DNA of 64,000 nt from an uncultured Bradyrhizobium sp. (lineage in GTDB: Bacteria; Pseudomonadota; Alphaproteobacteria; Rhizobiales; Xanthobacteraceae), in NCBI RefSeq assembly GCF_936928535.1, contig NZ_CAKZHY010000092.1:99029-163028 (forward strand), read 5' to 3'. Positions 37,451 to 47,001 of the stretch are shown here, one piece after another. Numbering within the stretch: the first letter of the stretch is position 1; each line of letters starts with the position of its first letter. A program made the position numbers and the translations under genes. Under the pieces are notes generated by a model. The model did no database searches. It was given only the letters and a program-made list of their open reading frames with translations, and had not been told where the DNA came from.

Positions 37451-38962
37451 TCAGCTTGCCTCCGCCAGCAGCGACAGCTGCCGCGGTTGCGGCTCGGTCT
37501 GGGTCTGGTCGGTGAGGTGGGTCGGATAGGCCCCGGTGAAGCAGTGATCCGCGAACTTCGGATTGGCGGGGTCGCGGCCGGGCTCGCCCATCGCGCGGTA
37601 CATGCCGTCGATCGACAGGAAGGCGAGCGAGTCGGCACCGATGAGCTCGCGCATCTCCTCCAGCGAATGCGTCGCGGCCAACAGGCCGCCGCGATCCGGC
37701 AGGTCGATGCCGTAATAATCGGGATAGAGGATCGGGGGCGAAGCGAGGCGGAAGTGCACTTCCTTGGCGCCGGCATCGCGCATCATGCGCACGATCTTCT
37801 TCGAGGTGGTGCCTCGCACCAACGAGTCGTCGATCAGAATAATGCGCTTGCCTTCGATCGCGGCGCGGTTGGCCGAGTGCTTCATGCGCACGCCGGACTC
37901 ACGGATCGCCTGCGTCGGCTGGATGAAGGTGCGGCCGACATAATGGTTGCGGATGATGCCGAGCTCGAACGGCACGCCCGAATGCTGGCTGTAGCCGACC
38001 GCGGCAGGGACGCCGGAGTCGGGCACCGGCACCACGACGTCGACAGGCACATGGCTCTCGCGCGCGAGCTGGGCGCCAAAGGCCTTGCGCACCTCGTAGA
38101 CCGAGCGGCCGTGGACGATGGAATCCGGGCGCGAGAAATAGATGTATTCGAAGATGCAGGGGCGCGGCGCTATCGGCGGAAACGGCTTGTGGATGTCCTG
38201 GCCGTGCTCGTCGAACACGATGACTTCGCCCGGCTCGATGTCGCGGACGAAGCGGGCGCCGATGATGTCGAGCGCGCAGGTCTCCGACGTCAGGATCGGG
38301 CAGCCGTCGAGATCGCCGAGCACCAGCGGGCGGATGCCGCGCGGATCGCGCGCGCCGACCAGCTTCTTGTTGGTGAGCGAGACCAGCGCATAGGCGCCTT
38401 CGATCTCGCGCAGCGCGTCGATATAGCGCTCGATGAAGCGGGCGCGCCTGGAGCGCGCGACCAGGTGCAGGATCACCTCGGTGTCGGAGGTCGACTGCAT
38501 CATCGCGCCGTTCTTGACCAACTCGCGGCGCAGCGTCAGGCCGTTGGAGAGGTTGCCGTTGTGAGCGACGGCGAGGCCGCCGGCATTGAGCTCGGCGAAC
38601 AGCGGCTGCACATTGCGCAGGATGGTGGCGCCGGTCGTGGCGTAGCGGACGTGGCCGACCGCCGTATTGCCGGGCAGGCGGTCGATCACCTCGCGGCGGG
38701 AGAAGGTGTCGCCGACGAGACCGAGGCGGCGCTCACTGTGGAAGCGGCTGCCGTCATAGGAGACGATGCCGGCGGCTTCCTGTCCGCGATGCTGAAGAGC
38801 ATGAAGGCCGAGCGCCGTGATGGCGGCAGCTTCGGGATGTCCGTAAATGCCGAAGACGCCGCATTCCTCTCGGACCGTGTCCCCATCCAGGTCGTCCTGA
38901 AGCTCTAGCGCGGCGGAGCCGGGATCGAGTTCAGTGTGGGCGTCCTGATCAGGGTGTCGCAT
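37451..38962 (-). CDS. purF: Amidophosphoribosyltransferase
   Basis: A 503-residue enzyme for the first committed step of purine synthesis (PRPP plus glutamine to phosphoribosylamine). A 33-residue propeptide precedes the catalytic Cys34 (EECGVFGIYG), as in the processed B. subtilis type; the glutaminase domain has HRGQEAAGI and GHVRYATTG. The PRPP loop is IILIDDSLVRGTTSKK. No [4Fe-4S] Cys set was checked further. It is the third gene of radA-cvpA-purF. Confidence 0.95.
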   Translation of the reverse strand: MRHPDQDAHTELDPGSAALELQDDLDGDTVREECGVFGIYGHPEAAAITALGLHALQHRGQEAAGIVSYDGSRFHSERRLGLVGDTFSRREVIDRLPGNTAVGHVRYATTGATILRNVQPLFAELNAGGLAVAHNGNLSNGLTLRRELVKNGAMMQSTSDTEVILHLVARSRRARFIERYIDALREIEGAYALVSLTNKKLVGARDPRGIRPLVLGDLDGCPILTSETCALDIIGARFVRDIEPGEVIVFDEHGQDIHKPFPPIAPRPCIFEYIYFSRPDSIVHGRSVYEVRKAFGAQLARESHVPVDVVVPVPDSGVPAAVGYSQHSGVPFELGIIRNHYVGRTFIQPTQAIRESGVRMKHSANRAAIEGKRIILIDDSLVRGTTSKKIVRMMRDAGAKEVHFRLASPPILYPDYYGIDLPDRGGLLAATHSLEEMRELIGADSLAFLSIDGMYRAMGEPGRDPANPKFADHCFTGAYPTHLTDQTQTEPQPRQLSLLAEAS

Positions 38963-38990
38963 CTCGTCCGCGCCTCTCTTTAGGGCTCAA

Positions 38991-39620
38991 TCAACGCGCC
39001 GCAGGTTTCTCGATCAGCTTCTTCAGGCTGTCACGAGCCGGTTTGCTGTAGCCGTCGCCACTGCCCGAAGGCTGCTGGTCGGTATCAGCTTGATCATCAT
39101 CTGGTTTGTTTTTCTTGAATCTCTTCAAGATGGTGTTCTCGGGGTCGTCAGGCAAGAGGGACATCAGCCAATCCCCGGTTCCCTGGAGCACCACGCGGGA
39201 CTTGGCCCCGCTGACCCAGTCTGGGCGCTGCTTGTCCGGCACCAGCCAGGTGAAGAACAGGAAGGCGACAACGACGATCAAAAGCCCGCGAGCGAGGCCA
39301 AACAGGAAGCCGAGGGTGCGGTCCAGCGCGCCAATGCGCGAATCCAGGATCATGTCGGAGATCCGGACCGTGATCACGGAGACCACGACCAGGGTGCCGA
39401 TGAACACGCCGGCGACCACGACCACGCTCGCGACCATGTCGTTGTTGAAATAGGTCTTGGCGGTCGGCAGCAGTTTGGAAAACGAGTACAGCGTCACGAT
39501 CGCCGCAGTGCCCCAGGCTGCGATCGAGAGGATTTCGCGCATGAAGCCGCGGACCATGGCGAGCAGGCCCGAAATCAGCATCACACCGAGCAGGATCAGG
39601 TCGAGGAGTGTAACTGGCAT
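38991..39620 (-). CDS. cvpA: CvpA family membrane protein
   Basis: A 209-residue protein with four hydrophobic helices in its first 120 residues (LLDLILLGVMLISGLLAM, then VASVVVVAGVFIGTLVVV) and the RDxxRSxP-like RIGALDRTLGFLFGLARG block. The C-terminal third is charged and disordered. CvpA is linked to colicin V export and envelope homeostasis; linkage to purF is ancient. It ends 28 bases before the purF start. Confidence 0.85.
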   Translation of the reverse strand: MPVTLLDLILLGVMLISGLLAMVRGFMREILSIAAWGTAAIVTLYSFSKLLPTAKTYFNNDMVASVVVVAGVFIGTLVVVSVITVRISDMILDSRIGALDRTLGFLFGLARGLLIVVVAFLFFTWLVPDKQRPDWVSGAKSRVVLQGTGDWLMSLLPDDPENTILKRFKKNKPDDDQADTDQQPSGSGDGYSKPARDSLKKLIEKPAAR

Positions 39621-39788
39621 CGGCTGGTCTGGTCCGCTCGTACGCTCAAAGGGTGCTCAGCGAATCGGTGTTTGGCCGCCGCCCTAACAGAAGGCCAGAC
39701 GACGTTCCCGGCAAGGCCGCAACCACGCAATCCCATGCTGCTTTTGTGACGGCTGTATAGCGGCGGGGGCGCTTGGCGTCACCTCCAC

Positions 39789-41237
39789 CTAACCCTCTCC
39801 ACGGCGGAATCTTGCCGGTGTGGCATTTTTCTCTGCTGCCGGGGCTGAGTCGCCGCGGCGAGAGCCCTTTGCGGCGATCTCTGCGACCAGGGTCGTCAGG
39901 CTGTTGACCGCGTTCAGGGTCAGTCCGGCGTCACCGCCAGCATCGCCGCCGCGGGCCGATTCGGGCAGCACGGCGCGCTTGAAGCCCAGCTTGGCCGCTT
40001 CCTTGAGCCTTGCAGGGGTTTGCGCCACCGGGCGGATCACGCCGGAGAGCGAAATCTCGCCAAAATAAACGGCGTCGGAGGGTAACTGCGCATTAACCAG
40101 GGACGACACCAGCGCGGCGGCCGCGGCCATATCGGCCGCCGGCTCGTGGATGCGCAGCCCACCCGCGACATTCAGATAGACGTCGTGGCCGGACAGCTTG
40201 ACCCCGCAATGGGCCTCCAGCACCGCCAGCACCATCGAGAGCCGGCTCTGGTCCCAGCCGACCACGGCCCGGCGCGGCGTACCCAGCGAGGTCGGCGCCA
40301 CCAGCGCCTGCAATTCGACCAGAACGGGCCGCGTGCCTTCGATGCCCGCGAAGACTGCGGTGCCGGGCGTGCCGAGATCGCGCTCGGACAGGAACAGCTC
40401 GGAGGGGTTGGTGACTTCGCGCAGGCCAAGGCCGGTCATCTCGAACACGCCGATCTCGTCGGTCGGACCGAAGCGGTTCTTGACTGCGCGCAGGATGCGG
40501 AATTGCTGCGAGCCTTCGCCCTCGAACGACATCACGGCATCGACCATGTGCTCGACCACGCGGGGGCCCGCGATCTGGCCGTCCTTGGTGACGTGACCGA
40601 CCAGGATGATGGCAGCTCCCGTCTTCTTGGCGAAACGAATGAGCGCCTGCGCCGAGGCGCGCACCTGAGTGACGGTGCCGGGTGCCGATTCCACCGTGTC
40701 GGTCCACATGGTCTGGATCGAGTCGATCACGATCAGCCGCGGCACCGTGCCTTCGGACAGCGTCGAGATGATATCTTCCACTGAAGTCTCGGCCGCGAGC
40801 TGCACCGGCGCATCCGACAGCCCGAGCCGTTCGGCGCGCAGCCGCACCTGGGCGATGGCTTCTTCGCCGGAGATATAGACGATGCGGTGGCCGGCGCGCG
40901 CCATCATGCTGGTCGACTGCGTCAGCAGCGTCGATTTGCCGATGCCGGGATCGCCGCCGACCAGCAGCACCGAGCCACGCACGAAGCCGCCGCCGGTGAC
41001 GCGGTCGAGCTCGGTCATCCCTGAGGACATTCGCGGCGCATCCGGGCTTTTGCCGGCAAGGCTCTCCAGCGCAAAGGTCCGGCCCTTGCGCTTTGAGCGG
41101 ATCGACACCGGCACGCTGCCGGTCGGGTCCTCCTCGGCGAGCGTATTCCACTCGCCGCAGGACTCGCACTTGCCCTGCCAGCGGTTATAGGCCGCGCCGC
41201 AGTTCTGGCAGACGAAGGAAAGCGTGTTCTTGGCCAT
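39789..41237 (-). CDS. radA: DNA repair protein RadA (Sms)
   Basis: A 482-residue protein. N-terminal C4 zinc finger CQNCGAAYNRWQGKCESCG; RecA-like core with Walker A GGDPGIGKSTLL and KNRFGP (RadA-specific); C-terminal Lon-like S16 domain. It promotes branch migration and recombination intermediates processing. Start set at the ATG 41237, where MAKNTLSFVCQNCG is the family start; the longer reading upstream runs into the divergent promoter. Confidence 0.93.
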   Translation of the reverse strand: MAKNTLSFVCQNCGAAYNRWQGKCESCGEWNTLAEEDPTGSVPVSIRSKRKGRTFALESLAGKSPDAPRMSSGMTELDRVTGGGFVRGSVLLVGGDPGIGKSTLLTQSTSMMARAGHRIVYISGEEAIAQVRLRAERLGLSDAPVQLAAETSVEDIISTLSEGTVPRLIVIDSIQTMWTDTVESAPGTVTQVRASAQALIRFAKKTGAAIILVGHVTKDGQIAGPRVVEHMVDAVMSFEGEGSQQFRILRAVKNRFGPTDEIGVFEMTGLGLREVTNPSELFLSERDLGTPGTAVFAGIEGTRPVLVELQALVAPTSLGTPRRAVVGWDQSRLSMVLAVLEAHCGVKLSGHDVYLNVAGGLRIHEPAADMAAAAALVSSLVNAQLPSDAVYFGEISLSGVIRPVAQTPARLKEAAKLGFKRAVLPESARGGDAGGDAGLTLNAVNSLTTLVAEIAAKGSRRGDSAPAAEKNATPARFRRGEG

Positions 41238-41438
41238 GAGGATGGTGAGTCCAGGTTTCAGACGTGCTGATAGCACGGAACGGTGGGCTGCGAGCGCGCC
41301 CACAAGCGCTTCAATGCGCGAAATTCCGGATAGCCGGTACACCCTTTGTTAGCTCTACGGAGCCGTGCTGCTTCAGACTTTGCCAAATGTTAGTCGCCCC
41401 GGGTCCAGTTTCGGAACCAAGATGGGGTGGCGGTAAGA

Positions 41439-42596
41439 ATGTCGGTAGTCTTACGCATATTGCTCGCAATGGGCATGGCTTGCGGCTTGTGCGTGCCGAT
41501 CGGCAGCGCCGTCGCGTCCGATGCAAAGCACCTCAACATCGTCTTCGTGAGCCCCGGCAAGACCGGCGAGGTCTATTGGGACATGGTCGCCCAGACCATG
41601 CAGGCCGCCGGCCGCAAGCTTGACGCCAAGGTCGAGGTGCTGACCAGCGAGCGCAATTACCGCACCATGCAGGAGCTCGGCCTTGGCGTGGTCGCGCGCG
41701 CGGATAAGCCCGACTTCCTCATTCTTTCGAACGAAGAATCTGCCGCCGTTCCGATCCTGGAGGCCGCCGAAGCCGCGGGGATCAAGACGCTTTTGCTGTC
41801 GAATTCGCTGATCGGCGAGGATGCCAAACGTCTTGGACCGCCGCGCCGCGTTCTCAAGAATTGGCTCGGCGACATCACGACCGACCTCACGACCGCCGGC
41901 GCGCGGATGGCGAATGCACTGATCGGCGCCGCCCGCAACGAAAAATGGCAGAGCCCCGACGGCAAGATCCATCTCCTCGCGATTGGTGGTGACGAGATCA
42001 CGCCGGCTTCGATCGCCCGCAACGCCGGCCTCCAGCTCGCCATCGCTGCCGCGCCCGACGTGGTCCTGGATCGGATGCTGTTCGCCAACTGGACGCAGTC
42101 GGAAGCGGAGCAGGTCGCTGCCAATTATCTCGGCTGGGCGCAGCGCAAGGGCATTCGTCCCGCAGGGATCTGGGCCGGCAACGACCCGATGGCGCTCGGC
42201 GCGCTGAAGGCTGTCGCAGCCGCCGGCATCGGGCCGGGCGAAGATATCCAGGTGGTTGGCCTCAACTGGTCGGAGGACGCGCTGCGCGAAATCAAGGCCG
42301 GTCGCCTGCTGCTGACCGATGGCGGCCACTTCCTGCTTGGCGGCTGGTCGATCGTGCTGCTCCGCGACTTTGCCGACGGTTGCGATTTCGCGGCCACCTC
42401 GTCGCATGTCGAGGTCAAGACGTCGGCGATCACGCGCGACAATCTCACCTCCGTCGCTGCGCTGATCGCCACTCGTGCCTTCGACCGGATCGACTTTGCG
42501 CAGTTCAGGGCCAAGGCAGGACGTTGCGGCCAATACGACTTCTCCGTGGAGGCTCTGATCTCCTCGCTATCGCCTCCAGGCAGCGCCGGTGAATGA
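41439..42596 (+). CDS. Orphan periplasmic sugar/autoinducer-type binding protein (Peripla_BP_4)
   Basis: A 385-residue exported protein: signal peptide of about 27 residues ending GSAVAS, then NIVFVSPGKTGEVYWDMVAQ, the RbsB/LuxP-like opening; GIWAGNDPMALGALKAV is the typical hinge block. No ABC membrane genes are near; instead its stop overlaps the start of a membrane GGDEF-EAL gene (ATGA). That suggests it is the ligand-sensing subunit of the cyclic-di-GMP protein rather than a transporter part. ATG at 41439 chosen over an in-frame GTG at 41427. Confidence 0.78.
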   Translation: MSVVLRILLAMGMACGLCVPIGSAVASDAKHLNIVFVSPGKTGEVYWDMVAQTMQAAGRKLDAKVEVLTSERNYRTMQELGLGVVARADKPDFLILSNEESAAVPILEAAEAAGIKTLLLSNSLIGEDAKRLGPPRRVLKNWLGDITTDLTTAGARMANALIGAARNEKWQSPDGKIHLLAIGGDEITPASIARNAGLQLAIAAAPDVVLDRMLFANWTQSEAEQVAANYLGWAQRKGIRPAGIWAGNDPMALGALKAVAAAGIGPGEDIQVVGLNWSEDALREIKAGRLLLTDGGHFLLGGWSIVLLRDFADGCDFAATSSHVEVKTSAITRDNLTSVAALIATRAFDRIDFAQFRAKAGRCGQYDFSVEALISSLSPPGSAGE

Positions 42597-44650
42597 TGCT
42601 GGACGCTGACGGAATGAACGATCCGACCAAGCCGCCGCCATCCCGTTCGGTCGTTCGCGCGATGATCTGGGCGACCGTGCCGGTGCTGCTGTTGGTGCAG
42701 CTGCTCGCGTCGGCCGGCGTCGAGGTCTCGAGCTTCTGGTCGCAGATCAGGCAGCTCGATGCCCGCATTGCCCGCGTCGCCGAGAGCCGCGCCGGGCTGA
42801 TCGCCGAGCCGCTCTGGAAGATGCGCTACGACCAGGTCACGGGCGTGCTCAACGAGATCATGCACGACGAAACCATAGCCGCTGCCGCGGTCTACGATGA
42901 CACCGGCGTCGTGATCGCCCGCGTGGTGGCGCGGCCCGCGGTCCAGGCGCTCGCGGAAGTCTCGCGCCCGATCAACTACAGCAACGGCAACATGGCCGTC
43001 CAGGCCGGTCGCATCGTGATCGCCTATTCCTACGCGAGCCTTTATATGGGCGCTGGCGGCAGGCTGGGGTTGCTTCTCGTCGTCGGTCTGCTCGGAACGC
43101 TCGCGACCGTGATCGCGATGCGAATCTCCGCCAACATTTTCATCGGCAAGCCGCTGGCTGCGATGATGTCGGCGATCCAGCGCAGCAAGCAGGATGGCCG
43201 CGCTTATCCCGCCGATGTCAAATCGTCCAATGAACTCGGCCAGCTCGCGATCGCCTTCAACGCGATGCAGCACACGACCTCGGGCGCGCTTGATCGCCTT
43301 GGCCACATGGCTTCGCACGATCCACTGACGGGGCTGCCCAACCGCCGCACCCTGTCCGAGCGCCTGGTGGCGTTGAGCCGGGATGCAGGCTCTCCGGATG
43401 CGCTGATCGCGTTTTGCTTCATCGATCTCGATGATTTCAAGGGCATCAACGACACTTTTGGTCACGACGCCGGCGACAAGTTTCTGGTCCAGATCTCGGA
43501 GCGGCTTCGTGGCACGGTCGAAGCGGAAGATTGGGTCGCGCGGCTCGGCGGCGACGAGTTCGTGGTCATCAGGCCTGAGGTCAGTAACGAAGCGGTCGCA
43601 CGGGCTTTCGCGCAGCAATTGCTGGCGGCGATCTCCGATACGATCATGCTGCATGACAAGCAGGTCGTGCCGCGCGCCAGCATCGGCCTTGCCGTGCGCC
43701 GCGCCGGCGATCCTGAATTGTCGCACCTGCCCGCGCTCGCCGACATCGCGCTCTACCACGCCAAGAGCAAGGCGCCTGGCACCGTCGCTGTGCTGGACGA
43801 AGAACTCCAGCGCGACTATCGCCGCCGCAGGGATCTGGAGCTTGCCATTCCGACCGGCTTCTCAGAGGGGCAGTTCGAGGTCTGGTATCAGAGCCAGGTC
43901 GACCTGGTGACCCAGGACGTCATCGGCCTCGAGGCGCTCATTCGCTGGCGTCATCCCGAGCACGGCGTGATCGGCCCCGGCGAATTCCTGCCGCTGGTCG
44001 AGCGCAGCGGCAACAATGCGCGCCTGACGCGCTACGTGCTGACCGACGCCTGTCGTGCGCTGCAACGCCTCGCAGCAGCCGGCATGCCGCAGATACGGAT
44101 CGCGATCAATTTGCCGCCATCGGAGCTTGCCGACCATTCGCTCGCCGCCGAGCTGCGCGAGACTTGCAAGCGCTACGCGGTTGCGCCCTCGTTGCTCGAG
44201 CTCGAGATCACCGAGGGCTCGCTGATCAACAACATTGCCAGCGCATCCGACACGCTGCGCCGGCTGCGGCGCCTGGGCGCGACCATTGCGCTCGACGATT
44301 TCGGCACGGGCTATAGCTCGCTCGCGCATCTCAGGCGGTTTCCGCTCGACAAGGTCAAGATCGACAAGGCGTTCATCCGCGAAATCCCCGAGAGTGCCGA
44401 GGACAAGGCGATCGTCGGCGTCATCGCTTCGCTCGCGGGCACGCTCGGACTCACCCTGGTTGCGGAAGGCATCGAACGGGTCGAGCAGGCGCAGGCCATG
44501 CGCGAGATGGGCGTGAGGCTCGGCCAGGGCTTTCTGTACCACAAGCCGCAGCCGCTCGACGCCGTGCTGCGCGGGCTCGCGGAAGCTGGCGGTAACGGAG
44601 ATCGGCTGTTGACGGACAGTCCGTCGATCGCGCCGGAATTTGCCGCTTGA
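42593..44650 (+). CDS. Membrane-bound GGDEF-EAL cyclic-di-GMP protein
   Basis: A 685-residue protein: transmembrane helix (about 23-42), a roughly 100-residue periplasmic segment, a second helix (about 162-180), HAMP-like linker, GGDEF domain (G319-G-D-E-F) and EAL domain (E447-A-L; LEALIRWRHPEHG). The phosphodiesterase residues E-I-T-E, DDFGTGYSSL, VKIDKAF and VAEGIER are intact, so both activities are possible. The allosteric I-site RxxD reads EAED, so product inhibition is probably lost. Coupled to the upstream periplasmic binding protein. Confidence 0.9.
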   Translation: MMLDADGMNDPTKPPPSRSVVRAMIWATVPVLLLVQLLASAGVEVSSFWSQIRQLDARIARVAESRAGLIAEPLWKMRYDQVTGVLNEIMHDETIAAAAVYDDTGVVIARVVARPAVQALAEVSRPINYSNGNMAVQAGRIVIAYSYASLYMGAGGRLGLLLVVGLLGTLATVIAMRISANIFIGKPLAAMMSAIQRSKQDGRAYPADVKSSNELGQLAIAFNAMQHTTSGALDRLGHMASHDPLTGLPNRRTLSERLVALSRDAGSPDALIAFCFIDLDDFKGINDTFGHDAGDKFLVQISERLRGTVEAEDWVARLGGDEFVVIRPEVSNEAVARAFAQQLLAAISDTIMLHDKQVVPRASIGLAVRRAGDPELSHLPALADIALYHAKSKAPGTVAVLDEELQRDYRRRRDLELAIPTGFSEGQFEVWYQSQVDLVTQDVIGLEALIRWRHPEHGVIGPGEFLPLVERSGNNARLTRYVLTDACRALQRLAAAGMPQIRIAINLPPSELADHSLAAELRETCKRYAVAPSLLELEITEGSLINNIASASDTLRRLRRLGATIALDDFGTGYSSLAHLRRFPLDKVKIDKAFIREIPESAEDKAIVGVIASLAGTLGLTLVAEGIERVEQAQAMREMGVRLGQGFLYHKPQPLDAVLRGLAEAGGNGDRLLTDSPSIAPEFAA

Positions 44651-44653
44651 GTG

Positions 44654-45379
44654 CTACGGCTGCGCGGCATTCCAAAGCAGCGACAGGCCAGCCGCGATCA
44701 TGATCGCATCCATCACCTGGCGAAACATCTCCGGCTTCAGGTGCAGCACGAAGCGCTTGGCGACGAAGGCGCCCGCCATCAGCGAGGAACCTGCGATCAA
44801 GCCCTTGACGAAGACCTCCTGTGTCAGTGCACCGAAGCGCTCGAACGTCACTGATTTTGCGAAGTAGAGGCCAAGCGAGGCGGCGGCCTCGGTCGCGAGG
44901 AAGGCGCCCCTTGAGAGGCCGTAGAACAGGAATAGCGGCACGCTGAGCGGCCCGGTCGAGACTACGATGCCGGTGAGATAGCCGATGACCGCGCCGCCGA
45001 TGGCGAGATGCCAGAGGTTGGCCTTGAGGTCGTGCCGCGCCAGCCAATGCCGCACCGGTACCATCGCGATCAGGAAGACGCCGATGGCGAGATCGACCGC
45101 GTGCGATGGCAGGGCGAGCAGCGTCCGTGCGCCCAGCACAGCAGCCGGAATGCCCGTGACCGAATAGGCTGCACACGCGCGCCAGTCGACCTCGCGCCAC
45201 CATGCCAGAATCCGCGAGAAATTCGCCATCACCGAGGCGACCGCCATGATCGGCACGGCCTCTTTCGGTCCATACGCATAGACCAGCACCGGCATCAGCA
45301 TGATCGACGAGCCCGTGCCGACGATGCCGGAAATGGTGCCTGCGATCAGACCGACACTGAGCACGAAGAGAAAGGCCAA
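44654..45379 (-). CDS. TSUP (TauE/SafE) family membrane transporter
   Basis: A 241-residue protein with seven to eight hydrophobic helices; SVGLIAGTISGIVGTGSSIM in the first helix and YLTGIVVSTGPLSVP in the second half are family landmarks. It differs from the TauE-like protein at 15618-16400. Substrate unknown. It is convergent with the GGDEF-EAL gene, whose stop lies 3 bases away. Confidence 0.82.
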   Translation of the reverse strand: MAFLFVLSVGLIAGTISGIVGTGSSIMLMPVLVYAYGPKEAVPIMAVASVMANFSRILAWWREVDWRACAAYSVTGIPAAVLGARTLLALPSHAVDLAIGVFLIAMVPVRHWLARHDLKANLWHLAIGGAVIGYLTGIVVSTGPLSVPLFLFYGLSRGAFLATEAAASLGLYFAKSVTFERFGALTQEVFVKGLIAGSSLMAGAFVAKRFVLHLKPEMFRQVMDAIMIAAGLSLLWNAAQP

Positions 45380-45566
45380 GGGCGGGGCTCCGAGAATCGG
45401 CAGAGTTTAGCGGCCGCCGAGGTCGAGTGCGAATGGTGAGCTGGCGGCAGTTCCGTAGTTAACTGCGGGTGTCACGCCGATCGCCAATCCGACCGGTTCA
45501 TCGGCGTGATCCTTAGAATTTGAAGCGTATTGATGCGAGCCTCGCTCAAAGAACTTGAGGTTCGTG

Positions 45567-45884
45567 ATGCCCGACCACCATTCCTTCTCCGCGCTCGATC
45601 GCCACGCGGTGCTTAGCGGATCCGACAATGGTTTTCCCTGGGTTGCCGGCGCGATGCTCGCAGTCGAAGCGGGCGAGGTTGTTCGGCTCCGCTGCGAAAG
45701 GCTCAGCCATGGCGATGAGGCTGCCGGACAAGAGGCGGTGCTGATGGTCAGCGAGAAGGTCGCGGCCGCTTTCGAGGCGATTGCCAGCGTGCTTGCGGGC
45801 GCTACGCCGGCTGCGGTCGTCCAGCGCTATCGCGAGCACGTGGCTGCCAACGCAAAGCGCCTGTCCACGAGCCAAAACGTGTAG
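45567..45884 (+). CDS. Hypothetical protein (105 aa)
   Basis: A short soluble protein starting MPDHHSFSALDRHAVLSGSD. It is acidic/helical in the second half (EAVLMVSEKVAAAFEAIASV) and ends with a basic AKRLSTSQNV. Codon use resembles the neighbours. No domain is recognised. A GGTTCGTG precedes the ATG, a weak ribosome-binding site. Confidence 0.5.
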   Translation: MPDHHSFSALDRHAVLSGSDNGFPWVAGAMLAVEAGEVVRLRCERLSHGDEAAGQEAVLMVSEKVAAAFEAIASVLAGATPAAVVQRYREHVAANAKRLSTSQNV

Positions 45885-45978
45885 CGCCGGCCGCCAACCG
45901 GTCGCCAGTCGTCCCATGAACCGGCTTCGGCGCAGAGGCGACAGACGATGAAGGTGACCCTGGCGGAGGCGGTATTGC

Positions 45979-46539
45979 GTGACATCCAAGCGGCTGGATT
46001 GGGCGGCCCGAACGATTGCGCTCCTGGCGGTGACCGTTGTCTTCGCGGGCGGGCTGCTGTTGCTCGACGCGCCGAACCGCGATCGCCGGACCGTGATCGC
46101 AACCAGCTGCAGTGAATTCGCCGGCGATGCCGGCAGTCTGTTTGACAAGGGGGACAACGCCGTCCTGAGCGGCTCGTTCGCATCCGGCGACCGCGTGCAT
46201 CTGGTGATCGATTTCAAGGGTATCGGTTATGGCTGGGAGCTGACCGGGGTGCTGGCAGCGGCCAAAAAGGACGTGACGGGTTCCGGCTCGTTCAGCACTG
46301 TGACCAAGTCCAGATCGACGTCCGCTGGCGCCTCGGCAACAACATCGCATGGCGAGATCAGCGGCTTCGAGACGTTGGTGGTCGAGGGCGAGATCATGAC
46401 GGCGGGGGAGGGCGGGATTTCCATCACCAACACCAACAGCTTGCCACCGTTCGCGCGGCTGAGGGTCGCGAGCGCAAGCTGCGAGGCCTCGAAAGGCAGC
46501 GTTCAGGCCTCTGCCCGGGCAGCGGCCCGCCCGAAGTGA
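45979..46539 (+). CDS. Exported or membrane-anchored hypothetical protein
   Basis: A 186-residue protein with an N-terminal hydrophobic helix (TIALLAVTVVFAGGLLLLDA) that is either an uncleaved anchor or a signal peptide. The rest is Ser/Thr/Gly/Ala-rich, beta-like and low in distinctive features, ending in an Ala/Arg-rich tail. GTG start at 45979, which is the only start before the helix. No homology recognised. Confidence 0.5.
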   Translation: MTSKRLDWAARTIALLAVTVVFAGGLLLLDAPNRDRRTVIATSCSEFAGDAGSLFDKGDNAVLSGSFASGDRVHLVIDFKGIGYGWELTGVLAAAKKDVTGSGSFSTVTKSRSTSAGASATTSHGEISGFETLVVEGEIMTAGEGGISITNTNSLPPFARLRVASASCEASKGSVQASARAAARPK

Positions 46540-46615
46540 GAGGCTGCCTGCTGCTGACAGCATGTTGGCAGCAGGGGCGGGCTATGACCACCTCCTGACA
46601 AAAGGGGAGTGGGTC

Positions 46616-46986
46616 ATGCCGGTCGAGGCGAGCTGTCATTGTGGTGAGACAGTGTTCGAGGTGACAGAAGCGCCTGCGAGCGTGACGCGCTGCACCTGCT
46701 CGCTCTGCACCAAACGCGGCGCGCTGTGGGCCTATTACACGCCGGCGCAGTTTCGCCTGCTGTCGCCCCCCCCGACAACGTCGCGACCTATCTGTGGGGG
46801 AGCCGCGCAGTCAAGCATCACTATTGCGCGAATTGCGGCTGCGGCACGTATTCGGAGTCGCCGGACTGGTCGACCGGCAAGCCGGATTTCGACAACCCCA
46901 AGGTGGCGGTGAATGCCCGCCTGTTCGACGATTTCGATCTGGAAGCGGTGCCGGTCAACATGATCGACGGCAACAATTTGTGGTGA
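46616..46986 (+). pseudogene. GFA (glutathione-dependent formaldehyde-activating-like) protein, frameshifted
   Basis: The frame from ATG 46616 encodes MPVEASCHCGETVFEV and TRCTCSLCTKRGALWAYYTP, the two zinc-binding halves of GFA domains. It then hits a run of eight C (46766-46773), where the frame slips. The expected continuation (PPDNVATYLWG, HHYCANCGCGTYSES) is in another frame to the stop at 46986. A run of nine or six Cs would restore a 120-residue protein. It may be a sequencing error, a real lesion, or a slippery phase switch. Good GGGGAG ribosome-binding site. Confidence 0.75.
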
Positions 46987-47001
46987 GCGCGCGGCCCGCG
47001 C

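Noticed and set aside
37310..38908. 532-codon plus-strand frame opposite purF
   Set aside because: Antisense of the well-supported purF gene; no motif, Asp/Arg/Ala-rich shadow typical of GC-rich DNA.
42125..43759. 544-codon minus-strand frame opposite the binding-protein/GGDEF-EAL pair
   Set aside because: Shadow of intact genes on the plus strand; the translated sequence has no recognisable domain.
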